64,000 nt of DNA from Corynebacterium sp. HMSC074A01 (lineage in GTDB: Bacteria > Actinomycetota > Actinomycetes > Mycobacteriales > Mycobacteriaceae). The DNA is taken from positions 260,639 to 324,638 of the forward strand of contig NZ_KV825615.1 of assembly GCF_001831515.1 (NCBI RefSeq), written 5' to 3'. The translations under genes and the position numbers were made by a program. The notes under the pieces are model-generated. The model saw only the letters and a list, made by a program, of their open reading frames with translations. It was not told where the DNA came from and did not search any database. Positions 51,480 through 60,242 of the stretch are shown here, piece after piece (positions within the stretch are counted from its first letter, which is position 1; each line of letters starts with the position of its first letter).

Positions 51480-52064
51480 TTAAGCGCCGTCCTCCTGCTC
51501 GAGCCTGTCCACCACATCCAGCAGATCCTGGGCGGTCACCTCGCGCAAGAACACCGCGGCCGGGCGGTGCTGCGCGTCCAGCACGATCGTGGTGGGGATC
51601 ACCGAGCTGGGCACGCCGCCGAGGAAGGAGGCGGTCTTAAACGGCGGGTCGTAGATGGAGGGGTACGTCGTGTGGTTATCCGTGAGGAAGTCGCGGGAGA
51701 TTTCCGGCTGGTAGTCGCGCACGTTGATTCCCAGCACCGTGCCGGTGCCGCGGCGCTCAAGCTCGTCCTGTGTCTCCTGCAGATCGTCCACCTCGGCGCG
51801 GCAAGGGGCGCACCACTGGCCCCACGCGTTCAGGATGACGATCTCGCCTTCATAGTCACTTAAGCGGATCTCCTCGCCCGGCTCCCTCAGCGACTCACCG
51901 TGGAAGTCCTCCACCGGCTTGCGCTCAGCCTCTTCGTAGAAGATCTCGGTCTGCCCGCCCGGCGAGTGGAACGCAAAGGTCTCCGACCCGCCATCGGACG
52001 AGCAGCCGGTGAGCAGCAGCAGTGCCGCCATGGGGGCCGCGAGCAGGCCGAAGCTTCTGCGCAT
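51480..52064 (-). CDS. resA: ResA-like thiol-disulfide oxidoreductase, lipoprotein
   Basis: Extracytoplasmic thioredoxin-fold protein (194 aa) that reduces the haem-binding cysteines of apocytochrome c. The signal peptide ends in a lipobox with Cys (LLLTGCSSDGG), so it is membrane-tethered. The active site WCAPC sits in ILNAWGQWCAPCRAE near residue 95, and the cis-proline segment SVIPTTIVLD is near the C-terminus. ATG at 52064 is chosen; an upstream TTG would overlap the phosphatase gene start region without a better site. First of resA-ccdA-resB-ccsB. Confidence 0.92.
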   Translation of the reverse strand: MRRSFGLLAAPMAALLLLTGCSSDGGSETFAFHSPGGQTEIFYEEAERKPVEDFHGESLREPGEEIRLSDYEGEIVILNAWGQWCAPCRAEVDDLQETQDELERRGTGTVLGINVRDYQPEISRDFLTDNHTTYPSIYDPPFKTASFLGGVPSSVIPTTIVLDAQHRPAAVFLREVTAQDLLDVVDRLEQEDGA

Positions 52065-52078
52065 GACGTGAGTACCTC

Positions 52079-52681
52079 TCAAATCTTCTCGGCGGGGGTG
52101 GTATACGACCAGTCAACAACAACGTCGCCGTCAAACACAAGTGACGTCACGCTGGCCAGATCGCACTCGCGGCTCGCGTGCGCAAGACGTTTGCCCTGCA
52201 CGTAGCGCTGCACCATCACGATGGGCAGCTGGTGGCTCACCATCACCGCCTCGTGGCCTTCCGCTTTGTCTCGGGCATCTTCTACCGCGGCGCACATGCG
52301 CTCGCAGATATCCACGTAGGCCTCGCCCCAGCTCGGTTCGAAGGGGTTAAGCATGTGCCGCCAGCGCACCGGGTGCAGAAGCTGGCTGCGCCATCCCTTC
52401 GTGCGCAGGCCCTCGAAGGTGTTGCCCGCCTCGATAATGTCCTCGCGGGTCTGGATCTCGAGCCCGGTGACCTCCGCGATCGGCGCGGCCGTCTCCTGGG
52501 CGCGCTCCAAGGGACTCGCCGCCAGGTAGGTCACGTCGCGCCCGGCGAAGAATTGCGCGGTCACCGCCGCCATCGAGCGGCCCCGCGAGCTTAGGTGGTA
52601 GCCGGGCATGCGCCCGTAGAGTACCTTCTTCGGGTTGTAGACCTCGCCGTGGCGCACGAGGTGGACAGTGGTTTTACTCAC
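52079..52681 (-). CDS. Histidine phosphatase family protein (GpmB-like)
   Basis: A 200-aa phosphoglycerate-mutase-fold phosphatase. The phospho-His motif LVRHGE is near residue 8-13, and the second catalytic His is in [11 protein letters not shown] near the end. The substrate is not known; in corynebacteria a gene of this type commonly sits between hemL and resA and is annotated as phosphoglycerate mutase, without evidence for glycolytic function. It overlaps hemL by 8 bp, so it is probably coupled with it. Confidence 0.85.
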   Translation of the reverse strand: MSKTTVHLVRHGEVYNPKKVLYGRMPGYHLSSRGRSMAAVTAQFFAGRDVTYLAASPLERAQETAAPIAEVTGLEIQTREDIIEAGNTFEGLRTKGWRSQLLHPVRWRHMLNPFEPSWGEAYVDICERMCAAVEDARDKAEGHEAVMVSHQLPIVMVQRYVQGKRLAHASRECDLASVTSLVFDGDVVVDWSYTTPAEKI

Positions 52682-54005
52682 TCGGCGCCACCGCCTGCGC
52701 GGCGGCCTTGGCCGCAGGCACGAGGGCTTCTTCGATGCGGCCGAAGTCCTCGTCGGTCAGCGCGGTGGAGACGAACCAGGTCTCGAACGGGCTCGGCGGG
52801 GCAAACACGCCGTTGTCCAGCAGGGCGTGGAAGAACGGGGCGTAGCGGAAGGTATCCGCCGCCTTCATGTCGGCAAAGTTGCGGCCTTCGCCTTCGGCGA
52901 AGCGGAAGGACAGCATTGTCGACGCGCGCTGCACGTGGTGCGCCACGCCCTCGCGCTCCAGCGCTGCCGAGACCATGTTCGCCAGCGTGTCCGCGTTACG
53001 CTGCAGCACCGGGTAGATGTCCTCCGAGGCCAAGCGCAGCGAGGCCATGCCCGCGGCCATCGCCACCGGGTTACCGGACAGGGTGCCCGCCTGGTAGACG
53101 GGGCCGTTCGGGGCGAGACGCTCCATGATCTCCTTGCGGCCGCCAAAGGCAGCTGCCGGCAGGCCACCCGAGATGACCTTGCCAAAGGTGGTCAGGTCAC
53201 CGGCGACGTTGTCCACGCCGTACCAACCGGCATACGAGGTGCGGAAGCCCGTCATCACCTCGTCCAGGATGAGCAGCGCGCCGTTGGCGTGCGCCACCTC
53301 TTTCAGCTTCGCGTTGAAGCTGTCCTGCGGGGCGACCGTGCCCATGTTGCCCGCTGCCGCCTCGGCGATCACCGCGGCGATCTCGCCCTCGTTCTCCGCG
53401 AACGCGGCCTTGACCGCCTCAATGTCGTTGTACGGCACCACGATCGTGTCTGCGGCCTGCGCGCCGGTCACGCCCGGCGAGTCCGGCAGCGAGTACGTCG
53501 CAATACCCGAGCCTGCAGCGGCGAGCAGCGCGTCGACGTGGCCGTGGTAGCAGCCGTCAAACTTGATGATCTTGGACCGGCCCGTGTAGCCGCGCGCCAG
53601 GCGCACCGCCGACATCGTCGCCTCGGTACCCGAGTTGACCATGCGCACCTCCTCCACCGAGGTACGGCCCACGATCATCTCCGCGATCTCTACCTCCGCC
53701 TCAGTCGGCGCACCGAAGCTCAAGCCCTTGGCCATCGCCTCTTCGACCGCCGCGAGGATCTCCGGGTGCGCATTGCCGTGGATCATCGGCCCCCAAGAAT
53801 TGATGAGGTCGACATAGGCGTTGCCGTCGACGTCGATAAGCGAGCTGCCATGCGCACTCTCAATGAAGCGCGTCTGGCCGCCCACGGAGCCGAAGCCGCG
53901 CACCGGCGAGTTCACCCCGCCCGGCGTGGTCAGCTGCGCGCGCTCCCACAGCGCGGCGGAGCGGGAGGTATGAGCGGACGTTGGGTACTTGGCCGAAGTA
54001 GTCAT
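52674..54005 (-). CDS. hemL: Glutamate-1-semialdehyde 2,1-aminomutase
   Basis: PLP enzyme (443 aa) that makes 5-aminolevulinate in the C5 haem pathway. The PLP lysine is in [18 protein letters not shown], cofactor contacts are in [11 protein letters not shown], and [18 protein letters not shown] and [10 protein letters not shown] are typical. The start at 54005 is favoured: a TAGGAT hexamer lies 8 nt upstream with no clear ribosome binding site (leaderless type), and the longer frame upstream reads into the DedA gene. Length is normal for the family (430-450). Confidence 0.96.
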   Translation of the reverse strand: MTTSAKYPTSAHTSRSAALWERAQLTTPGGVNSPVRGFGSVGGQTRFIESAHGSSLIDVDGNAYVDLINSWGPMIHGNAHPEILAAVEEAMAKGLSFGAPTEAEVEIAEMIVGRTSVEEVRMVNSGTEATMSAVRLARGYTGRSKIIKFDGCYHGHVDALLAAAGSGIATYSLPDSPGVTGAQAADTIVVPYNDIEAVKAAFAENEGEIAAVIAEAAAGNMGTVAPQDSFNAKLKEVAHANGALLILDEVMTGFRTSYAGWYGVDNVAGDLTTFGKVISGGLPAAAFGGRKEIMERLAPNGPVYQAGTLSGNPVAMAAGMASLRLASEDIYPVLQRNADTLANMVSAALEREGVAHHVQRASTMLSFRFAEGEGRNFADMKAADTFRYAPFFHALLDNGVFAPPSPFETWFVSTALTDEDFGRIEEALVPAAKAAAQAVAPSE

Positions 54006-54013
54006 ACCCGCCA

Positions 54014-54019
54014 ATCCTA
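54014..54019 (-). promoter_or_regulatory. -10 hexamer of leaderless hemL
   Basis: TAGGAT on the minus strand ends 8 nt before the ATG at 54005. Confidence 0.5.
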
Positions 54020-54030
54020 GGCCATTCGGC

Positions 54031-54744
54031 TTACTTGGCTTGTTTGCCCTGCCTGCGGAAGATGCCAATGAAGATGACAACCAGCAGACCGATCGCGATC
54101 CAATTCGCCACCCGCGCGTACTGCTCCAGCACGAAGACCACCGGCTCGCCAATCGACCAGCCCAGCGCGAAGTAGCCCAGCGACCAGATCGTCTTGGACA
54201 CGAAGTCCAGCACCAAGAACTTCCACAGCGGCATGTTTGTCATGCCCATCAGCACAAACACCACAAACGCGATCGGCAGTGGGATCGGCACGTACGCCAG
54301 GAAGATGCCCAGCCAACCCAGCTTCATCGCCCACTGCTCCACCCGCGCAATATTCTTCGCGGTGCGCTTCGAATTCTGGGCCTGCACCTCCAGGATGCCG
54401 CGGCCCCATAGCTTGCCGGCCCACCAGTAGATCCAGTCGAACTTAATCGCTACCAGCGAGCCAATGAGCAGGTAGAAGAGCCAGTGCTGGGCCTCGCCTA
54501 CCGACGCCAACGCGCCCGTCGACGCCGCACCAATCCGCGAGCCCGTCACCGCCAGAAGAATCGGCGGGTCCAGGCCCAGTAGCCAGGCGCGCAGCGGGAT
54601 CATCGCCAGCCCGAACAGGCCGACGAAACCGAACCAGCCCAGGCACCAATAGTCAGCCTTGGTGGGCTTCTCGTTCCAGGGCATGCCTGGCTGCTCCCAC
54701 CATTCCTGCTCCGCCTGTGGGCCGGTGTGTTCCTCGCTCGACAT
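54031..54744 (-). CDS. DedA/SNARE-associated (VTT) family membrane protein
   Basis: A 237-aa integral membrane protein with five to six helices. The VTT-domain segment ([16 protein letters not shown] near residue 100 and [43 protein letters not shown] near 125-165) includes the conserved re-entrant Pro/Gly-rich region. DedA proteins move phospholipid or prenyl carriers across the membrane and support proton-motive force. N-terminal 30 residues are polar. TAGACT lies 8 nt before the ATG, so it may have its own leaderless transcript upstream of hemL. Confidence 0.85.
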   Translation of the reverse strand: MSSEEHTGPQAEQEWWEQPGMPWNEKPTKADYWCLGWFGFVGLFGLAMIPLRAWLLGLDPPILLAVTGSRIGAASTGALASVGEAQHWLFYLLIGSLVAIKFDWIYWWAGKLWGRGILEVQAQNSKRTAKNIARVEQWAMKLGWLGIFLAYVPIPLPIAFVVFVLMGMTNMPLWKFLVLDFVSKTIWSLGYFALGWSIGEPVVFVLEQYARVANWIAIGLLVVIFIGIFRRQGKQAK

Positions 54745-54752
54745 AGGCAGGA

Positions 54753-54758
54753 AGTCTA
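54753..54758 (-). promoter_or_regulatory. -10 hexamer of the DedA-family gene
   Basis: TAGACT on the minus strand ends 8 nt before the ATG at 54744. Confidence 0.5.
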
Positions 54759-54790
54759 CCTATTTGCGCGCTGCTTGTTAGAACTGCTTG

Positions 54791-56299
54791 TTAGAACTGC
54801 GGGAGCAGCCCCGGGTTCAGCGCCACCACAATCCCGATTACTGCGAGCAGGCCAAGTACCACCCCGGCGATGATGCCACCGGTCGAAGAGCCGTCCTTGT
54901 CCGCGCCGGTCAGCTTCGCGCACTCCTGCTTCACCGGCTGGTACGCGGACTGGGCTGCCTCGGTCTTCGCGCGGGCCTCGGCGGCGGCAGCGCGGGCTGC
55001 CTGGGCTTCCTGCGCGCGCGTGGTTACGACCTGCTTCGCCTCATTAAGTGCTTCCGCGGCCGCAGCCTCGCGGGCGGGCTGCGCTTCCTTCGCGGCGGCG
55101 AGCTCCTGGGCGCGCGTAGTCACGATCTGCTCCGCCGCGTCCAGCGCGTAGGCCGCCTCGAGGATCTGCTGCGCGTCGGTCACCTCGGCCTCGCGCTCGT
55201 CTAGCGCCTGACGCTTGGCCGCGTCACCATGCTCGATGGCGTGGACGAGCCCGTCGTAGTAGGTGTTGAAGCGCTCGGTGTACTCCGCAACCGAATACGT
55301 TGTCTCCGGCTTCTGGTCGTAGGCGAAGGTCTGCGCGTGCGCCACGGTCCACGGGTAGCCGTCGTGGTAGAACTCCTCCGTGTTCACCGCAAAGCCCGTC
55401 GCGCGCATGTCAGGGTTCACCAGTGCCATGTAGTGGCCCGCGCCTGCAGAGAACGGATCCCTACCCTGCTGTTGCGCTTCGAAGTAGATCGGACGTTCGC
55501 GGTGGAACCACCCGTCGAAAGGATTCTCGTAGTTCCACGACAGGTTGTCCCACCCGTTATCCGAGTGCCCGCGCGGCAGCTGCTGCGACCAGTTGATGTT
55601 CACCTGCGCCTGCGCCATCAGGACATCCGCGACCGGCAGCGCGGGCTGTCCGTCGCTTTCCCGCAGCTCGTTCGCCTCCGGCAGCCATGCAATCGCTGCC
55701 TTCATGTTGTCCAGATGCGTCGCGTCGTCAGCCGCACCGATGCGCGTGTCGTCAGCGATGCGGTACCCGGTCTGCCCGCTAAACGGGTCCTGCTTGGGGT
55801 AGCGGTAGTCCGTGTGCAGCTCGGCGACCGCATCGTCGGCCCCCATCGCCTCAAAGAACCCGAGCGAGCCGCGATCAAACTGCGCCTTCGCCTCAGCCTT
55901 GCTCTCCTCGAGCGCGGTTCGCGCAGCTTCCGCGCCCGCCTTCGCGTCCTCGAGCCCCTTGCTTGCCGACGCCACCGTCACCCCCTCCGGCACCGCACCC
56001 TTTGCCGCATCACGCTCCTTGGTCGCGGCGTCAAGCGCGCGCTCGGCATCCGCGACCATGTTCGCGCTGGCGGTGCGCTCCTGCTCGGCTGCGTCGACGT
56101 CGCGCTGCGCCTGCGCGAGTGCCTCCTGCGCTGCACGCTCGGTGTCCTCGGCGGTGCGCTGTGCGCCGGTGGCGTCCTGCACGGCGTCGATAAGCGCGAC
56201 GCAGCGCTCCTGCGTCACTGGCTCCGCCGCCGCCTGCGGTGCCACCATGATTGTGGCCGAGCAGGTCGCGGCCAACACGAGTCCCAGATGCTTCTTCAT
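54791..56299 (-). CDS. CAP-domain surface protein with flanking coiled coils
   Basis: A 502-aa exported protein. The signal peptide ends near residue 25 (AAA|EP). A long Ala/Glu/Arg coiled-coil region (about 35-145) precedes a CAP/SCP-like domain (about 185-360; for example QVNINWSQQLPRGHSDNGWDNLSWNYENPFDG and GAGHYMALVNPDMRATGFAV). A second coiled coil (about 370-460) and a C-terminal membrane helix GIIAGVVLGLLAVIGIVVAL follow. Streptococcal surface-exclusion-like proteins share this build. TAATCT lies 6 nt before the ATG. The ligand or enzymatic activity is unknown. Confidence 0.8.
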   Translation of the reverse strand: MKKHLGLVLAATCSATIMVAPQAAAEPVTQERCVALIDAVQDATGAQRTAEDTERAAQEALAQAQRDVDAAEQERTASANMVADAERALDAATKERDAAKGAVPEGVTVASASKGLEDAKAGAEAARTALEESKAEAKAQFDRGSLGFFEAMGADDAVAELHTDYRYPKQDPFSGQTGYRIADDTRIGAADDATHLDNMKAAIAWLPEANELRESDGQPALPVADVLMAQAQVNINWSQQLPRGHSDNGWDNLSWNYENPFDGWFHRERPIYFEAQQQGRDPFSAGAGHYMALVNPDMRATGFAVNTEEFYHDGYPWTVAHAQTFAYDQKPETTYSVAEYTERFNTYYDGLVHAIEHGDAAKRQALDEREAEVTDAQQILEAAYALDAAEQIVTTRAQELAAAKEAQPAREAAAAEALNEAKQVVTTRAQEAQAARAAAAEARAKTEAAQSAYQPVKQECAKLTGADKDGSSTGGIIAGVVLGLLAVIGIVVALNPGLLPQF

Positions 56300-56305
56300 A
56301 CCAGC

Positions 56306-56311
56306 AGATTA
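56306..56311 (-). promoter_or_regulatory. -10 hexamer of the CAP-domain gene
   Basis: TAATCT on the minus strand ends 6 nt before the ATG at 56299. Confidence 0.5.
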
Positions 56312-56345
56312 GCAGTCGTTACCCAGCCGCGCCCAAGGTGTGGTC

Positions 56346-56351
56346 TAGAGT
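56346..56351 (+). promoter_or_regulatory. -10 hexamer of the MFS transporter gene
   Basis: TAGAGT ends 7 nt before the ATG at 56359, without a convincing ribosome binding site. Confidence 0.5.
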
Positions 56352-56358
56352 TTCCTCC

Positions 56359-57669
56359 ATGACACAGGCACTTACCCGCACGCAACGCCTCGACCGGCTC
56401 CCCGTCACGCGCAAGCACAAAAAACTCCTGTTCGGATCAGGGATCGGCTGGGCACTCGACGCGATGGACGTCGGGCTCGTCTCCTTCGTCATCGCCGCGC
56501 TCGCCGTGCACTGGGATCTGGAGAAGACCACCACCAGCTGGATCGCGTCCGTCGGCTTCATCGGCATGGCCATCGGCGCCTCCCTGGGCGGACTCGCCGC
56601 CGACAAGATCGGGCGGCGCAACGTCTTCGCCATCACCCTGCTGCTCTACGGCGTGGCCACGGGCGCCTCCGCGCTGGCTGGCTCGGTGGCCGTCCTGCTC
56701 GTCTTCCGCTTCCTCACCGGCCTCGGGCTCGGCGCGGAGCTGCCCGTCGCCTCCACGCTGGTCAGCGAGTTCGCGCCGCTGAAAGTGCGCGGACGCATGG
56801 TGGTGTGGCTCGAAGCGTTCTGGGCGGCGGGCTGGATCCTGGCCGCGATCATCGGCACCTTCGTCGTCGCCGAGGGCGAAAACGGTTGGCGGTGGGGCCT
56901 GGCGCTCGGCGCTGTTCCTGCTGCGTATGCGCTGTACGTGCGCATGCAGCTGCCAGAATCGGTGCGCTTCCTCGAATCGCGCGGCCGCGAGGAAGAGGCA
57001 GAGGCGGTCGTGCGCAGCTTCGAGGAGGGCGTGGCTCCGGATCAGTTGGCCAGTGTCTCGGTTCCGGATGAGTCTGTGAGCACCAGCACCCACATCTGGA
57101 GCCCCGAGCTGCGCGCCCGCACCGCTGCCTTCTGGACCGTGTGGTTCTGCGTCTCGCTCGCCTACTACGGTGCGTTTACTTGGATCCCTTCACTGCTTGT
57201 CGACCAAGGCTTCAGCCTCGTCCGCTCCTTCAGCTTCACCCTGATCATCACGCTCGCCCAGCTGCCCGGCTACGCCCTGGCGGGCTGGCTCATCGAGGTC
57301 TGGGGACGCCGCACCACCCTCGCCGTCTTCCTCGCCGGCTCCGCCGTCTCCGCCGGGCTGTACGGGTTCGCTGCGGTGCCCTGGCAGATCATCACCGCCG
57401 GTTGCCTGCTCTCCCTGTTCAACCTGGGCGCCTGGGGAGCCCTCTACGCCATCGGCCCCGAGCTCTACCCCACCCAGATCCGTGCCACCGGCACCGGCGC
57501 TGCCGCGGCCTTCGGGCGTGTCGGCTCTATTCTCGCGCCGCTCATCGTCCCGCCGGTGCTGGCGTTTGGCGGCCACGCCGGCGTCTTCGCGGTCTTCGCC
57601 GCCGCGTTCACGGTGGCGGCGGCAGCGGCGTTCGTCCTGCCGGAGCAGCAGGGCAAGCCGCTGGGGTAG
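56359..57669 (+). CDS. MFS transporter (sugar/aromatic acid:H+ symporter type)
   Basis: A 436-aa major facilitator with 12 helices. The first-half signature is DKIGRRNVFAITLLLYG and the segment FLTGLGLGAELPVASTLVSEFAPLKVRGR is typical of the AAHS/NiaP-like groups; QLPESVRFLESRGREEEAE marks the central loop. The substrate cannot be read from sequence; niacin, benzoate-like acids or sugars are all possible. The ATG at 56359 fits a leaderless start. Convergent with hemY across a 100-bp spacer with nested hairpins. Confidence 0.85.
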   Translation: MTQALTRTQRLDRLPVTRKHKKLLFGSGIGWALDAMDVGLVSFVIAALAVHWDLEKTTTSWIASVGFIGMAIGASLGGLAADKIGRRNVFAITLLLYGVATGASALAGSVAVLLVFRFLTGLGLGAELPVASTLVSEFAPLKVRGRMVVWLEAFWAAGWILAAIIGTFVVAEGENGWRWGLALGAVPAAYALYVRMQLPESVRFLESRGREEEAEAVVRSFEEGVAPDQLASVSVPDESVSTSTHIWSPELRARTAAFWTVWFCVSLAYYGAFTWIPSLLVDQGFSLVRSFSFTLIITLAQLPGYALAGWLIEVWGRRTTLAVFLAGSAVSAGLYGFAAVPWQIITAGCLLSLFNLGAWGALYAIGPELYPTQIRATGTGAAAAFGRVGSILAPLIVPPVLAFGGHAGVFAVFAAAFTVAAAAAFVLPEQQGKPLG

Positions 57670-57692
57670 GTTGCGTCGGTGGTTGGGCTAAA

Positions 57693-57755
57693 TGACGAAC
57701 ACACCTTGACGAACAAGTCCAAAAAATCGGGTTGTTCGACCTGCCGTGTTCGTCA
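57693..57755. repeat. Nested inverted repeats between the MFS gene and hemY
   Basis: Outer arms TGACGAACAC (57693-57702) and GTGTTCGTCA (57746-57755) enclose inner arms CGAACAA (57710-57716) and TTGTTCG (57732-57738). The short element GACGAACA recurs in direct and inverted form. Probable role: bidirectional terminator or transcript-end structure, though neither side has a proper T run. Confidence 0.55.
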
Positions 57756-57770
57756 AATAGCGCCGACCCC

Positions 57771-59153
57771 CTACACCAACCCGCGGGCCGCCTCTCGCGC
57801 GTTGCCGATCGCAGCGGGCACGCCCACGCCCGCGACCCAGGCACCGGCGACGCCAACGCCCGGGACATCCGCGAGCGCGTCTTTGACGCTGGCCACCGTG
57901 GCGAGGTGTGTTTCGTCGTAGCGCGGCAGGCCGCCGAACCAGCGCTGCACGAAGATCTCCTCCACGCCAGCAGCGCGGCCGTCGAAGCCGGTGATGGTCT
58001 GTAGGTCGTCGAGGGCCCAGTCCACGAGGTCGTCCTCGCTGGCGGTCATCGCCACGGTGTCGCCGTAGCGGCCGAAGCTGGCGCGCACCAGGGCCCCGCC
58101 GCGCTCCGCGAGGTGCGGCCACTTGCGCGAGGACAGGGTGAACGCCTTGGCGTGGACGTCCTCGGCGTCGGTGCTGACGAGAACGCCGGAGTTTTCGGGC
58201 AGACCCTCGTCGGTGGCGAAGCGCAGGCCGACAACGGCAGAGTTGGCCAGTTTGACGGCGCGCAGCGTCTCGGCCGCTTCCGGGGCGATGCCGCGCAGCA
58301 GCAGCGCGGTCGTCGGTGCTGGGGTGGCGAGCAGGACGCGGTCGTAGACGGTGTCCTCGCCGCCCTTGAGGCGGTAGCCCTCGCCCTCGCGGGTGATCGC
58401 GGAGATGAACGCGTCGACGTAGATGTTGGTGCCGGACTTTTCGGCAAGCGCTTCGTAAAGTTCCTGGTAGCCCTCACGGAAGGTGGCGAAGATCGGCGCG
58501 GGCTTGCCGGATGAGGGAGCGGCCTTCTTGCGCGCCGCCTCCAGGTTGGCCACCGCGGTGGACAGGTGCACCGGGCCGTCGGCGGCGAGCCGGTCGAACT
58601 CCTCGGCCAGCTGCGGCACGGTGGCGCGCACGCCCAGGTCGTCCGCAGTGCACGAGTAGACGCCGCCGAGCAGGGAGGACACGATGTTGTCCACCACGTC
58701 GTCGCCGTAGCGATCGCGCACCAGGGCGCCGACGCTCATATCGCCGCCGACGGTCCACGCAAAGCCCTCGCGCTGCCCCTCCTCGTCGATGCGCCGCGCG
58801 GTTTCCTCGCTCACCAGGTGTGAAACCGGTTCCGAGGTAGACGGGATGCCCATCACGCCGCCGGCCGGCATCGCGCGGGTCTCGCCGTCAACGTAGAGCA
58901 GCGAGCGCAGGCCGGAGGGGCTGACGAGGGAGTCGGCGAGCCCGAGCTCGTCGACAAGCTGCTTGGCCTCTGGGCGACGCGCGATGAAGGCTTCTGCGCC
59001 CATGTCGGTCGGCCCGCCGTCGAAGGCCACGGTGTAGAGCTTGCCGCCGATGCGGTCGCTGCCCTCGTAGACGTCCACGGTGTGGCCGGAATCGCGCAGC
59101 TCATACGCTGCGGTCAGCCCGGCAAGGCCTGCACCGACGATGGCGATATTCAA
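57771..59153 (-). CDS. hemY: Protoporphyrinogen/coproporphyrinogen III oxidase
   Basis: FAD oxidase (460 aa) of late haem synthesis. In actinobacteria the HemY-type enzyme works on coproporphyrinogen III in the coproporphyrin-dependent route. The N-terminal FAD motif IVGAGLAGLTAAYELRDSGH is at residues 5-24 and a second part (GAWVAGVGVPAAIGNAREAARGLV) is at the C-terminus. The start is TTG at 59153 with AAGGAG 7 nt upstream. It lies 17 bp after hemE in the same direction. Confidence 0.93.
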   Translation of the reverse strand: MNIAIVGAGLAGLTAAYELRDSGHTVDVYEGSDRIGGKLYTVAFDGGPTDMGAEAFIARRPEAKQLVDELGLADSLVSPSGLRSLLYVDGETRAMPAGGVMGIPSTSEPVSHLVSEETARRIDEEGQREGFAWTVGGDMSVGALVRDRYGDDVVDNIVSSLLGGVYSCTADDLGVRATVPQLAEEFDRLAADGPVHLSTAVANLEAARKKAAPSSGKPAPIFATFREGYQELYEALAEKSGTNIYVDAFISAITREGEGYRLKGGEDTVYDRVLLATPAPTTALLLRGIAPEAAETLRAVKLANSAVVGLRFATDEGLPENSGVLVSTDAEDVHAKAFTLSSRKWPHLAERGGALVRASFGRYGDTVAMTASEDDLVDWALDDLQTITGFDGRAAGVEEIFVQRWFGGLPRYDETHLATVASVKDALADVPGVGVAGAWVAGVGVPAAIGNAREAARGLV

Positions 59154-59170
59154 TGGAGCGCTCCTTACTT

Positions 59171-60217
59171 TTATGCTTCGTGGATCATGGCGACGGCGTC
59201 GGTGATCGCACCGGCGTCGGTGGTCGGCAGCACGCCGTGGCCCAGGTTGAAAATGTGGCCGGTGGCGTTGCCCGCCTCGATGGCGCGGGCGGCCTCCGCC
59301 TTGATGCGGCGGACCTCCTCTTCCACCACTTTCGGTCCAGCGAAGAGCATCGCGGGGTCAAGGTTGCCCTGCAAAACGCGCGGGGAGGCGAACCGGGTCG
59401 CGGCGACGTCGAGAGGCACGCGCCAGTCCACGCCCATCACCTCGGAGCCGGCCTCGGACATCGCGCCGAGCAGCTCGCCGGTGGCCACGCCGAAATGGAT
59501 GCGCGGGATCACGCCCTCGACTTCCTTGAGGATCTCCACCGAGTACGGCAGGACGTGCTCGCGGTAGTCGGCCTCGGTGAGGAAGCCGGCCCAGGAGTCG
59601 AAGAGCTGCATCGCGTCGATGCCGGCGTCGACCTGCGTGCGCAGGAAGGCAGTGATCGTGGGCACGAGGCGGCGCATCAGCGCGTGCCAGGTCTCCGGAT
59701 CGCCGTGCATCATCGCCTTGGTTTTCTCGTGGTTCTTGCTCGGCCCACCCTCGATGAGGTAGCTGGCCAGCGTGAACGGCGCGCCCACGAACCCGATCAG
59801 GGCCTGGGTGTCGGAAAGCTCGTCGAGGATGATCTCGATGCCCTTGGCCACCTCGTCCACATTGTGGTCGAGCACGGGCAGCTTATCGACGTCCGCACGC
59901 GTTGCAATCGCCTGCTCCATCACCGGCCCACGACCCGGCACGATCTCCACGCCCACCCCGGCCGCCTTCAGCGGCACCACGATGTCGGAGAACAAAATCG
60001 CCGCGTCCATGTCGTGGCGGCGCACCGGCTGCAGCGTGATCTCGGCGAGCAGCTCCGGCATGAAGCAGGAATCGAGCATGGGGATGCCCTCGCGTACCTT
60101 GCGGTACTCGGGCAGGGAGCGGCCGGCCTGGCGCATGAACCACACCGGGGTGCGCGAGGGGGTGCGGCCGTTGGCGGCCTCGATGAACGGGGCAGAAGAA
60201 AGGTCGCGTCTGGTCAT
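59171..60217 (-). CDS. hemE: Uroporphyrinogen decarboxylase
   Basis: Removes four acetate carboxyls from uroporphyrinogen III to give coproporphyrinogen III (348 aa, usual length). Signatures are PVWFMRQAGRSLPEYRK near residue 25, the catalytic Asp in DAAILFSDIVVPLKA, and GFVGAPFTLASYLIEGG. TAAGCT lies 8 nt before the ATG, and a GGGGGA stretch could also serve as ribosome binding site, so the mode of initiation is unclear. hemY follows at once. Confidence 0.96.
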   Translation of the reverse strand: MTRRDLSSAPFIEAANGRTPSRTPVWFMRQAGRSLPEYRKVREGIPMLDSCFMPELLAEITLQPVRRHDMDAAILFSDIVVPLKAAGVGVEIVPGRGPVMEQAIATRADVDKLPVLDHNVDEVAKGIEIILDELSDTQALIGFVGAPFTLASYLIEGGPSKNHEKTKAMMHGDPETWHALMRRLVPTITAFLRTQVDAGIDAMQLFDSWAGFLTEADYREHVLPYSVEILKEVEGVIPRIHFGVATGELLGAMSEAGSEVMGVDWRVPLDVAATRFASPRVLQGNLDPAMLFAGPKVVEEEVRRIKAEAARAIEAGNATGHIFNLGHGVLPTTDAGAITDAVAMIHEA

Positions 60218-60242
60218 GGTCCCCCAGCTTACGCGGGAAAAA

